DNA from: DATKQJ01 sp035534295 | GTDB taxonomy: Bacteria > Chloroflexota > Dormibacteria > Dormibacterales > Dormibacteraceae | Assembly: GCA_035534295.1 (NCBI GenBank) | Contig: DATLSE010000010.1 | Span: 1-43,564 of the forward strand | DNA length: 43,564 nucleotides | Direction of reading: 5' to 3' | Shown here: positions 1-6,986 of the stretch, piece after piece | How positions within the stretch are numbered: position 1 is the first letter of the stretch | Layout: the number at the start of each line of letters is the position of its first letter | The notes under the pieces: model-generated | Told to the model about the DNA's origin: nothing | Databases searched by the model: none | What the model saw: only the letters and a program-made list of their open reading frames with translations | Translations under genes and position numbers: made by a program

Positions 1-151
1 TATCTTTGGTCGACCCCAGTGGTTCTCGCTACCTCTGACCAGCGTCCGCTGATGCGCCATCTCCGGTCTCTGCCGTTGGAACCCCATCGCCGCCTCAGTC
101 AAAGGGCGAGGGCCGGTGTCTAAATCCGACGGTCTCAAGCCTTCGTAGAGG

Positions 152-391
152 TCAGCTGACCGGTACGAAGCTGGCCCAGAGCGAGGCGAAGGCCACTGAT
201 CCGACCACGCCCAGGAGTATCAGCCAGAGCGCGACGGTGAGCAGGGAGCGAACGCGCCGCTGACGGCGGCTTGATCGCAGCCGCTGCATCCGCTGGGCCA
301 GGGTCGGGCCCGAGGGCCGGAGCAGGCGAGGGTCATAGGTGACCGCGGGCCCAGAGCGGATCGAGGCGCGCCCATCGCGAAGCTCGATCAT
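152..391 (-). CDS. Small single-pass membrane protein (79 aa), uncharacterised
   Basis: The function is unknown. The 79-residue frame starts at the ATG at 391-389, which overlaps the TGA stop of the upstream gene in an ATGA arrangement, so translational coupling is likely. The N-terminal half is polar and ends in an arginine-rich stretch around residues 36-48. One hydrophobic helix follows at about residues 49-76 (start LLTVALWLILLGVVGSV), and only three residues remain after it. The basic stretch before the helix favours an N-in orientation by the positive-inside rule. A longer frame continues upstream through the neighbouring gene in another register, but the coupled ATG is the sensible start. 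No signal-peptidase site or named domain is recognisable. Confidence 0.55.
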   Translation of the reverse strand: MIELRDGRASIRSGPAVTYDPRLLRPSGPTLAQRMQRLRSSRRQRRVRSLLTVALWLILLGVVGSVAFASLWASFVPVS

Positions 392-1527
392 GACGCCAGC
401 CGCCGGCGTGAGCCCAGCGGCCGAGCCAGGCCCGGATGACGCTGGCGCAAGCCCTGCATGGCGTTGACAGAGGCCAGCCAGTCGAGCGTGGAATCGGTGC
501 TGCAGGCGGGATTGAGTCCGCTCTCCTGGAGACCGTCGTGGCACGCACCGGTGCGGGTATCGGCCAGCGCCAGGCCAAGGTCGTTCTCGCCCAGGAACCA
601 GGCGAACGCGGCCTCGGCCACCTCTGCCCAGCTCTCGTCCCCCGTCACCTCGTAAGCCTTGATGCTCGCCTCGAGCATGGTCAGGGCCTCGATGGGGTGC
701 TGCTCGAAGCGAGCCGGCGAGGCTCCGCGCTTCCACCATCCCTGGCTACCGATGAAGGAGAAGCGCCGCTCCGGCCCCATCTGGGCGGAGACGAGCCAGC
801 GCAGCACGACCAAGCCGTAGCGCAGCCAATCGCTGCGGCCACTGAGCTCAGCGGCGTGGATGAGGGCGTGCGGCACGACCGCGCTCGAGGCCGACACCAC
901 CGGCGCCGGCCAGGGCCACTCGGGGCCTCCCAATCGCACGCTCTCCTCGAGCACCGACGCCAGACGCACACCGAGTTGGTTCAGCTGGGTAGCGGCGGCA
1001 CCACCGACGAGCGGTGCATCCAGGGCCTCAGCGCAGGCCAAGACCCCGTGGGCGAGGGCACGGTGGTCGCGAAAGGCGGCGCTGGCCGGCAGCGCGTAGG
1101 CGAACATACGGGCGGCATGGCGCTGCGTCACGAGGTCGTCAGCGTCCACCGCAGCCTTGCTCAAAGAGCGCAAGATGCGCGCGTGCGCCTCCAGGCTGCA
1201 GTCCTGCTGAGACCAGACGCCATCGGCTCGCCGCAGGGCGCGGAAGCGTCCGCTTCGCACGTTGAGTGCCTGCTCCAGGAGCGTGAGGGCACCGCGGGTG
1301 CCCGCCCCCAGCCCGGGATCGCCAGCCTGGCCGGCGGCCAAACTCAGCGTGCGGGCCACGTCCTCGGTGCGGTGATCGGCAGCCGGGCGCTGGTGCAGGG
1401 CGAATCCGCACTCGTCCAGCTCTAGTTCGTGTGCGACTTTGACCAAGCGCAGCCGGAGACCAGGAGTCGCGGTGCGCAGAGGGTCGCCGGAACGCGTCCC
1501 GGACTCTGCTAAATGTCTCACGGCCAT
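388..1527 (-). CDS. Uncharacterised protein resembling (alpha/alpha)-barrel domains found with glycosyltransferases
   Basis: This 379-residue soluble-looking protein is rich in Ala and Leu helices. Its C-terminal part, with FLGENDLGLALADTRTG followed by a CHDGL segment and then DSTLDWL, resembles a block I associate with helical toroid domains attached to glycosyltransferases or carbohydrate-active enzymes. In those the last part usually reads closer to NQGAEST, and here it is NPACSTDST, so a catalytic role is doubtful. It starts at ATG 1527 with GGGGG about ten bases upstream. It is the first gene of a two-gene unit with the small membrane protein downstream. An inverted repeat and a TATAGT element lie just upstream of the start. 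The domain assignment is by memory of the motif only. Confidence 0.6.
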   Translation of the reverse strand: MAVRHLAESGTRSGDPLRTATPGLRLRLVKVAHELELDECGFALHQRPAADHRTEDVARTLSLAAGQAGDPGLGAGTRGALTLLEQALNVRSGRFRALRRADGVWSQQDCSLEAHARILRSLSKAAVDADDLVTQRHAARMFAYALPASAAFRDHRALAHGVLACAEALDAPLVGGAAATQLNQLGVRLASVLEESVRLGGPEWPWPAPVVSASSAVVPHALIHAAELSGRSDWLRYGLVVLRWLVSAQMGPERRFSFIGSQGWWKRGASPARFEQHPIEALTMLEASIKAYEVTGDESWAEVAEAAFAWFLGENDLGLALADTRTGACHDGLQESGLNPACSTDSTLDWLASVNAMQGLRQRHPGLARPLGSRRRLAS

Positions 1528-1528
1528 G

Positions 1529-1570
1529 CTATCAACCCCCGGTTACGTGGATAAGTTGATAGTTACTATA
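1529..1570 (-). promoter_or_regulatory. Putative promoter/operator upstream of the 379-aa gene
   Basis: A perfect 8-bp inverted repeat, CTATCAAC at 1529-1536 and GTTGATAG at 1555-1562, with an 18-bp spacer, lies directly before the start codon at 1527. It overlaps an 11-bp hyphenated palindrome, ATAGTTACTAT, at 1559-1569. On the minus strand TATAGT (1570-1565) is a good -10 candidate and would place transcription start inside the inverted repeat. The tract is strikingly A/T-rich for this window. No matching -35 at 17 bp was found. Operator function is inferred. Confidence 0.35.
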
Positions 1571-1655
1571 TCAGGGAATTAGACAAGCGGGGTACGACTT
1601 TTCGTCCGTGTCCAAGTTGGCACCGAATCGGCCCTGCCAGGGCCCCGAAGAGCAC

Positions 1656-1701
1656 AAAAAAGCGGCGCGCCGGCGGACCCTGAGGCCCTCCTGCGCGCCG
1701 C
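1656..1701 (-). terminator. Rho-independent terminator for the gene at 1731-1994
   Basis: A perfect 9-bp stem (GCGGCGCGC at 1662-1670 with GCGCGCCGC at 1693-1701) is followed on the minus strand by six T residues (A at 1656-1661 on the plus strand). The 22-nt loop can form additional pairs. It sits 30 bases after the stop codon of the minus-strand small gene, so it should end that transcript before the 379-aa gene. It is the only hairpin with a T tract that I found in the window. Confidence 0.8.
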
Positions 1702-1730
1702 CCGGGGCTTCGACCCCGGTCGCGACCAAG

Positions 1731-1994
1731 CTACCTGCGCTCGATCACCATGGGTGACAGAACGCGGGGGTTGAAGCGCTCAAGCGCCTCCTCGAAACTC
1801 GGCACCAGCTCCTCAGCAGCGTCGCTGGCGTTGATCTCGGACGATCCCTCGACCTCAAACGCGAGATCGAAGCGTCGGGTTCCCGGCAGCGCGCTGACGC
1901 CGATGAATCCGGGAAGTCGGACGGCGGCGCGGGGACGAGGGTCGGGTCCAGCGATGCTGTCCAGCTCGACCGGGACGTGGCATATGTAGTTCAC
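1731..1994 (-). CDS. Small uncharacterised acidic protein (87 aa)
   Basis: No family is recognised. The acidic protein contains a VELDSIAGPDPRP segment and ends in a helical part with SFEEALERFNP. It has no membrane helix. The frame is open far upstream, but a TATAAA hexamer at 2007-2002 (minus strand) with a TTGTGG -35 candidate 17 bases before it places transcription start at or next to the GTG codon at 1994, so I chose this as a leaderless start. ATG 2000 is two codons upstream and would lie before the transcript start. A strong terminator follows, so the gene is monocistronic. It diverges from the MFS exporter 2227-3963. Confidence 0.55.
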   Translation of the reverse strand: MNYICHVPVELDSIAGPDPRPRAAVRLPGFIGVSALPGTRRFDLAFEVEGSSEINASDAAEELVPSFEEALERFNPRVLSPMVIERR

Positions 1995-2001
1995 ACCCAT
2001 A

Positions 2002-2030
2002 TTTATAGCACGGTGATATGGCCTCCACAA
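2002..2030 (-). promoter_or_regulatory. Promoter of the 87-aa gene (TTGTGG-N17-TATAAA)
   Basis: On the minus strand TTGTGG (2030-2025) is separated by exactly 17 bases from TATAAA (2007-2002). A GTG codon begins 7 bases after the -10 hexamer, the geometry of a leaderless mRNA. The region is an A/T-rich island and includes the 10-bp palindrome CACAATTGTG at 2026-2035, which overlaps the -35 element and could be an operator. Confidence 0.5.
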
Positions 2031-2226
2031 TTGTGCGTTACACACGTAGTAATTTCCCAAATGCCGTTTGTTTGTCCTGGGGAGCGGGTCTAGACGCTGC
2101 CTGCGGGCCTTGCCTGCGCCAGCGCGACGGCATTGATTACTGTGGAGGGGTGAGACCGGGGCGCAGCGCCGAGTCGACACCACCGCGTCAGTCCGGGCGC
2201 TGTCGCCCAGGAATGAGGTCCAGTAG

Positions 2227-3963
2227 GTGAGCCGGTCCGGATCTGCCGGGCCCAGCGGCGGCATCGCCTATAAGTGGATCGCGCTCTCCAACACCACGCT
2301 CGGGGCGCTGATGGCGTTCATGAATCAGACCATCGTCATGATCGCTCTGCCCACCATATTCGCCGGTCTGCACGTGAACCCCCTGGCCAAGGGCCAGACC
2401 ACCCTGCTGCTCTGGGTCCTGCTCGGCTACAACGTCGCCACCACGGTTCTGCTGGTCACCTTCGGTCGAATCTCGGACAGCTACGGGAAAGTGCGCTTCT
2501 ACAACCTGGGCTTCGTGGTTTTCACGGTCGGATCGCTGCTCTGCGCATTGACGCCTGGGGTGGCTACGACCGGCGCGCTCGAGCTCGTCGCCTTCCGCAT
2601 GGTTCAGGGGGTCGGAGGAGCCTTCCTGATGGCCAACAGCGCCGCCATTCTGACCGACGCCTTCCCGCCCAACCAGCGCGGGCTCGCCCTGGGGGTGAAC
2701 ATGGTCGTGGGCATCGCAGGCGGAATCGTGGGACTGGTGCTGGGTGGCCTGCTGGCCGCCATCAACTGGCGCCTGGTCTTCCTGGTCAGCGTGCCAGTCG
2801 GCGTGATCGGCACCCTGTGGGCGTACTTTCAGCTCAAGGATTCGGGCTCCAGCCGCGCCCACGGTTTCGATCCCTGGGGCAATCTGACATTCGGCCTGGG
2901 ACTGCTCGCACTGGTGGTCGGTCTGACCTACTCGCTGATCCCCTTTGGGGGCCAGAGCATGGGCTGGGGCAACCCGATGGTCTGGCTCCTGATTGGCGCA
3001 GGTGTGATCCTGCTGGCGCTGTTCGCGGTGATCGAATACCGGGTCCGGAGCCCCATGTTCCAGATCCGCCTGTTCAAGATCCGTGCTTTCGCCGCTGGCA
3101 ATCTGGCCGGCTTCATCGCCTCCCTGGGCCGCGGCGGGCTGCAGTTCATGCTCGTGATCTGGCTCCAGGGCGTCTGGCTGCCGCTCCACGGCGTCTCGTT
3201 TCGGGACACGCCGCTTCAGGCGGGGATTGACACCATGCCCATGATGATCGGGTTCATCGGCGCCGGTCCCGTCAGTGGGGTGCTCTCGGATCGCTTCGGA
3301 TCGCGCCTCTTCGCCGCCGCCGGGATGGTCGTCTCCGCGCTCGGGTTCGTCCTTCTGAGCCTGCTCCCGCCCGACTTCTCGTATCCACCGTTCGCCGCCT
3401 CGCTGCTCGTGGTCGGGGCCGGGATGGGCCTGTTCGCCGCGCCCAACACGGCCTCGATCATGAGCTCGGTGCCGGCCCAGTACCGGGGCGTGGCGTCCGG
3501 CATGCGGGCCACATTCGTCAACGCCGGGATGCTGATGAGCATGGCCGTGTTCTTCACCGTTGTGCTGAGCGGTCTTTCCGTGCGCCTGCCCCGAGCGCTC
3601 GAAACCGGCCTGTCGGGGGCCGGTCTGCCGAGCCAACTGGTGCATCAGGTGGCCTCGCTGCCCGCCTCGGCCGCCCTCTTCGCCGCCCTCCTGGGCTACA
3701 GCCCGCTCGCCCATCTGCTACCCCCCGCCGTCCTGAGCCGCCTACCCCACGCCGCCGCCGCGCGCGTGGTCAGTCCGCGCTTTTTTGCCGGGCTTATATC
3801 GGCCCCGATGGCGGACGGTCTCCGGCTCGTCTTCTGGTCGGGCGCAGCGATGTCACTGGTGGCCGCCGTCGCCTCTGCCATCCCGCGTGAGCGCCTCAGC
3901 GCCGCCGATCCCAAGTCCTCGGGCGCAGATCCGCGCAGCGATACTGGCGACGCGGCCAGCTAG
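2227..3963 (+). CDS. MFS transporter, DHA2 (EmrB/QacA-like) drug:proton antiporter family
   Basis: This is a 578-residue polytopic inner-membrane exporter with the roughly 14 hydrophobic segments expected of the DHA2 family. The conserved loop 2-3 motif A is visible as GRISDSYGKVR, and TM1 carries the typical GALMAFMNQTIVMIALPTI segment. A family motif C-like glycine-rich helix (GIAGGIVGLVLGG) also fits an antiporter. The first codon is GTG 2227 with GAGGT nine bases upstream. The C-terminal tail is polar. It is divergent from the 87-aa gene, and the 232 bases between contain an A/T-rich island and no other gene I can support. It ends 20 bp before the convergent sortase remnant. The substrate cannot be told from sequence. 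Confidence 0.85.
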   Translation: MSRSGSAGPSGGIAYKWIALSNTTLGALMAFMNQTIVMIALPTIFAGLHVNPLAKGQTTLLLWVLLGYNVATTVLLVTFGRISDSYGKVRFYNLGFVVFTVGSLLCALTPGVATTGALELVAFRMVQGVGGAFLMANSAAILTDAFPPNQRGLALGVNMVVGIAGGIVGLVLGGLLAAINWRLVFLVSVPVGVIGTLWAYFQLKDSGSSRAHGFDPWGNLTFGLGLLALVVGLTYSLIPFGGQSMGWGNPMVWLLIGAGVILLALFAVIEYRVRSPMFQIRLFKIRAFAAGNLAGFIASLGRGGLQFMLVIWLQGVWLPLHGVSFRDTPLQAGIDTMPMMIGFIGAGPVSGVLSDRFGSRLFAAAGMVVSALGFVLLSLLPPDFSYPPFAASLLVVGAGMGLFAAPNTASIMSSVPAQYRGVASGMRATFVNAGMLMSMAVFFTVVLSGLSVRLPRALETGLSGAGLPSQLVHQVASLPASAALFAALLGYSPLAHLLPPAVLSRLPHAAAARVVSPRFFAGLISAPMADGLRLVFWSGAAMSLVAAVASAIPRERLSAADPKSSGADPRSDTGDAAS

Positions 3964-3983
3964 CCGCGGGACCGTGGAGCGAA

Positions 3984-4259
3984 CTAGGAGGCGGCGGGCA
4001 CGGGGTAGAACTGGGTGGTGAAGATGATGTACCGCTGGGTGGCAAAGGCACCCGCCCAAATCGGCCAGCACGTGGTCAAGGTCAGCTGGTGGCCGGGGGC
4101 GCTCGGAATCACCACCGAACGGTCAGAGGGATTGACGATCTCGGTTCCGGTCACCCGGTAGCGGTACTGGCCGTAGCGGGTGTTGAGATCGACCTCGTCC
4201 CCGATCTTGAGCTGGGGGAAGTTGATCCAGTAGACGTTGTGTGCGGCCACACCCACCAT
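3984..4259 (-). CDS. Sortase catalytic domain, N-terminally truncated (possible pseudogene)
   Basis: The frame encodes the catalytic half of a class D/E-like sortase. The catalytic His is in GVAAHNVYW, the Cys in LTLTTCWP and the likely Arg in ATQRYIIF, with LKIGDEVDL between them. Conserved-looking sequence continues upstream of this ATG in the same frame (RLPYTQTPWPGQAG) as far as 4304, where it meets a TGA at 4307-4305. The N-terminal membrane anchor and first strands of a normal sortase (about 200 residues) are absent, and no other frame upstream supplies them. No alternative start stronger than CTG 4298 exists before the TGA. It is either a decayed gene or a gene damaged by deletion or sequence error. 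No LPxTG-type substrate is encoded nearby. Confidence 0.6.
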   Translation of the reverse strand: MVGVAAHNVYWINFPQLKIGDEVDLNTRYGQYRYRVTGTEIVNPSDRSVVIPSAPGHQLTLTTCWPIWAGAFATQRYIIFTTQFYPVPAAS

Positions 4260-4304
4260 GCCTGCCTGACCGGGCCAGGGAGTCTGGGTGTAGGGCAGCC
4301 GCCC

Positions 4305-4463
4305 TCAGCGATCCCCCTGCTGGCGTCGAACCTGGGTCGCCATGGCCACCAAAAGCTCGGGCGCCAACGCGGCCAGGTCATCGCTGCTGATGCCGAGTTC
4401 TTGGGACAGGTACTGACGTGCGCGGGCGGCCTCTGTCTCCATGTCTGCTTGATCCTCTTTCAT
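4305..4463 (-). CDS. Small helical protein (52 aa), uncharacterised
   Basis: A 52-codon frame runs from ATG 4463 to TGA 4307-4305. The product begins MKEDQADMETEAARARQYL and continues through SSDDLAALAPELLVAMATQ, an acidic, helix-prone, soluble peptide. It is in the same frame as, and ends immediately before, the sortase remnant. GGGA just upstream is a weak ribosome-binding site. Its composition (regular hydrophobic spacing, no rare codons) looks coding, but it does not look like a sortase N terminus because it has no membrane helix. The 172 bases between this start and the CoA-transferase stop hold no further gene, only a short GGGGA-TGC-TCCCC hairpin at 4565-4577. Confidence 0.4.
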   Translation of the reverse strand: MKEDQADMETEAARARQYLSQELGISSDDLAALAPELLVAMATQVRRQQGDR

Positions 4464-4635
4464 GTTTCCCGGCCCCGGGCCTTGGTATTTCGGACTCGAT
4501 CTCGGCCCTCCGGGGCGCGACTAGCGTAAAGGCTCCGAGATTCCAAGCTGCCCGTGGGGCTGAAGGGGATGCTCCCCCTACCGCTGCAGGGTGGGCATCG
4601 ATCGCGCGTACAGAGCGGGGCGCTCCGGCGGCGAG

Positions 4636-5874
4636 CTAGTTGAGCTCGCTCGCGATCGGTTCGGCCGCCGAGCCGCCGGCGATCAGGCCGTCCACCTGCT
4701 CTGCGGTCATGCCGGCGATCTCGGTCAGGACCTGTCGCGTGTGCTCACCCAGGGCGGGGGCTGGTGTCAGCTCCACATCGGCTGGGGAATCGAGAAAGTG
4801 AAGGACGGGGCCGAGCACCCGGACCGGCCCGGCCCCCGGTTGCTCAAACTCGCGCAGCAATCCGCGGGCGATGGTGTTGGGGTGATCCAGAGCCTCCGCC
4901 ACATCGAGCACGGGGGCGTGGGGAACGTCGGCCTGGGCCAGCAAGCCCTCCCACTCGGCGCGGGTCCTGGTCAGCATCACCTCACTGACCAGCTTCTCCA
5001 CCTCGTCATAGTGGGCGCGCCTCTGCGGCACGCTGGCATAGCGCGGATCCTGGGCCAGGTCGGGTCGCTCGGCCGCCCGACAGAACTTCTCCCAGAACGA
5101 GTCCATCTGCGCGGCCAGGACCAGATAGCCGTCCTTGACCGCATAGCGACCGTAGGCGGGAACCGTGTGGTGATTGCTCCCGATTCGGGTGGGAACCTCA
5201 CCCGTGGACAGGTAGAGCTGGGCCAGGTAGCTCAGGTAGCTGGTCAGGCTGTCGAGCAGGCTCACGTCCACGTGCTCGCCACGCCCGCTGCGCTCACGCC
5301 GGTGGAGGGCGGCCAACAGCCCCACGGCGGCCCACATCGAACCCGCCAGATCGCCCATGGGCAGGCCGAGCTTGAGCGGCGGCCCACCCCGCTCCCCGGT
5401 CAGACTCATGGCCCCGCTCATCGCCTGCACCACGGTGTCCACCGAGGGCCGCTCGGATAGCTCACCCTCCTGCCCGAACCCGCTCAGAGAGCACACGATG
5501 ATGCCCGGGTTCTGCCGGCTGAGTTCGGCATAGCCCAGTCCCAGCCGATCCAGGACACCGGGTCTGAAGTTTTCGACCACGGCGTCGCAACTGAGGGCCA
5601 GCCGCTGGGCGGCCTCCCGCCCGGCGTCGGATTTGAGGTCCAGGCACACGCTCTTCTTGTTGCGATTGACGCACAGGAAGTAGTGACTGACCGATCCCTG
5701 GAAGGGCGGAATGCTGCGCGTGTAGTCGGGCACGTCGGGCCCCTCGAGCTTGATCACCTCCGCCCCCAGGTCGGCCAGCACCATGGTGGCGAACGGACCG
5801 GCCAATACTCGGGTGAGGTCCAGAATGCGGATACCGGCCAGGGGCGCCGTGCTGGATCCTGCGACGTCAGCCAT
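4636..5874 (-). CDS. Family III (CaiB/BaiF) acyl-CoA transferase
   Basis: The 412-residue protein matches the formyl-CoA transferase/CaiB fold: an N-terminal Rossmann part with LDLTRVLAGPFATMVLADLG at about 19-38, a VVENFRPGVLDRLGLG block at 99-114, and the likely catalytic Asp146 in PSVDTVVQAMSG. The C terminus carries the family's LGEHTRQVL motif. These enzymes move CoA from a donor such as succinyl-CoA to a carboxylic acid through an aspartyl-CoA thioester. The frame is open for 35 more codons, but ATG 5874 aligns with family starts and has TACTAT nine bases upstream. It diverges from the LLM oxidoreductase. A second paralogue is at 13470-14684. The acid substrate is unknown. Confidence 0.88.
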   Translation of the reverse strand: MADVAGSSTAPLAGIRILDLTRVLAGPFATMVLADLGAEVIKLEGPDVPDYTRSIPPFQGSVSHYFLCVNRNKKSVCLDLKSDAGREAAQRLALSCDAVVENFRPGVLDRLGLGYAELSRQNPGIIVCSLSGFGQEGELSERPSVDTVVQAMSGAMSLTGERGGPPLKLGLPMGDLAGSMWAAVGLLAALHRRERSGRGEHVDVSLLDSLTSYLSYLAQLYLSTGEVPTRIGSNHHTVPAYGRYAVKDGYLVLAAQMDSFWEKFCRAAERPDLAQDPRYASVPQRRAHYDEVEKLVSEVMLTRTRAEWEGLLAQADVPHAPVLDVAEALDHPNTIARGLLREFEQPGAGPVRVLGPVLHFLDSPADVELTPAPALGEHTRQVLTEIAGMTAEQVDGLIAGGSAAEPIASELN

Positions 5875-5901
5875 CTCGGAGCCATAGTAGCGACCCGGCG
5901 A

Positions 5902-5931
5902 TTGACGCTCGTGCGGCCGACCTCCTAGGGT
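5902..5931 (+). promoter_or_regulatory. Sigma70-type promoter for the LLM oxidoreductase
   Basis: TTGACG (5902-5907) and TAGGGT (5926-5931) are separated by 18 bases, the best -35/-10 pair seen in the window. Predicted transcription start is near 5938. It lies between the divergent CoA-transferase and the LLM gene; on the opposite strand TACTAT (5889-5884) may serve the CoA-transferase. Confidence 0.5.
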
Positions 5932-6038
5932 TGCACTCGGCCGAGTCAACACGTGAGCGGGAGCGAAAGATGGCAGCAAGGGGCGGGCAGGCTCAGGAGT
6001 CGGGAACCAACATCGAAAGGCGCCTGGGACAGGGCGCG

Positions 6039-6986
6039 ATGAGCCCTGAGCTGCGAGGGTTTCGCTTCGCGCTTTCCGTCAATCGCATGCTGGACTCGCT
6101 CGACGACTGGCGCCAGACCGTGGCCGAGGCCGAGTCCCGGGGCTATTCGGCCCTGGTCCTGGGCGATCATCTGGGCGCTGAGCGATACGCCGCCGTCCCC
6201 GCCCTGGCCTATGCCGCCGCGCAGACCTCGCGCCTGCGCCTGGGCAGCTTTCTGTTCAACAACGACTTCCGCCACCCGGCCGTGCTGGCCAAGGAGGTGG
6301 CCACCCTCGACATCATGACCGGGGGTCGATTCGAGTTCGGCATCGGGGCCGGCTGGATGCGCGGCGACTATGAGATGACCGGCATCCGAAAGGATCCGGG
6401 GCCGATTCGGGCGGAGCGCCTGGAGGAGGCCCTGGTGGTTTTGAAGGGTCTTTTTGCCCCCGGCCCGCTCACCTTTGAGGGACGCCACTACCGGATCTCC
6501 GCACTCGAGGGCCTGCCCAAGCCGGCCCAGTCACCCCACCCCCCCATCGTGGTCGGAGGCGGCAGCCGCGAGGTGCTCGCGGTGGCCGCGCGGCAGGCCG
6601 ACGTGGCGAGCCTAAATCCCGTCCATCGGCGCGGAGTCCCGGGGGCGGGACCTGAGCTTTCCTGGTCGGCGCTGGCCGAACGCGTGGCCTGGGTGGCTGA
6701 ATTCTCCAGCGGCCGGCCCCAGCCGCCCGATCTGCATCTTCTGATCCACGGCATGGCGATCGAAGCCGCACCCGGCCCAGGGGCGGCGCGGGTAGCCTCC
6801 GACAATCGGCTGAGCCCCGAGGAGGCCCTGGCCAGCCCCTACCTCCTGATCGGCAGCGCGGGGGAGGCCGCGCGCCGCCTGGAGGAGATCCGAAGCCGCC
6901 TTGGCATCGCCTATTTCAGCGTCAGGGCAGCCGATGCCGAGCAGTTTCAGCCCGTGCTGGAAGCCTTGACTCCGCCCCCGGCCTGA
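6039..6986 (+). CDS. LLM-class (luciferase-like) F420-dependent oxidoreductase
   Basis: This is a luciferase-like TIM-barrel flavin/F420 enzyme of about 315 residues. Diagnostic pieces are GYSALVLGDHLG near the N terminus, RLRLGSFLFNNDFRHPAVLA, the TGGRFEFGIGAGWM block and PPIVVGGGSREVL. The pattern is closest to the F420 subfamily typified by mycobacterial MSMEG_2516-like proteins (TIGR03621), from memory. ATG 6039 (AGGG four bases before) was chosen because family members begin just before the first beta strand. ATG 5970, with GGGAG upstream and 32 nt from the predicted transcript start, would add 23 low-complexity residues and is a real alternative. Its 3' end overlaps the convergent E2 gene by 40 bp. 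The substrate is unknown. Confidence 0.82.
   Translation: MSPELRGFRFALSVNRMLDSLDDWRQTVAEAESRGYSALVLGDHLGAERYAAVPALAYAAAQTSRLRLGSFLFNNDFRHPAVLAKEVATLDIMTGGRFEFGIGAGWMRGDYEMTGIRKDPGPIRAERLEEALVVLKGLFAPGPLTFEGRHYRISALEGLPKPAQSPHPPIVVGGGSREVLAVAARQADVASLNPVHRRGVPGAGPELSWSALAERVAWVAEFSSGRPQPPDLHLLIHGMAIEAAPGPGAARVASDNRLSPEEALASPYLLIGSAGEAARRLEEIRSRLGIAYFSVRAADAEQFQPVLEALTPPPA

Noticed and set aside
2150..2230. 26-codon GTG-initiated frame whose TGA overlaps the MFS start as GTGA
   Set aside because: GGAGG is only one base from its GTG, too close to act as ribosome-binding site, and no -10 is placed for a leaderless start; weaker than the similar case at 19426.
2188..3714. Open frame of 508 codons antisense to the MFS transporter
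   Set aside because: Its product is charged, repetitive and without domains, while the plus strand shows a clear 14-helix transporter; long antisense frames are expected at this GC content.
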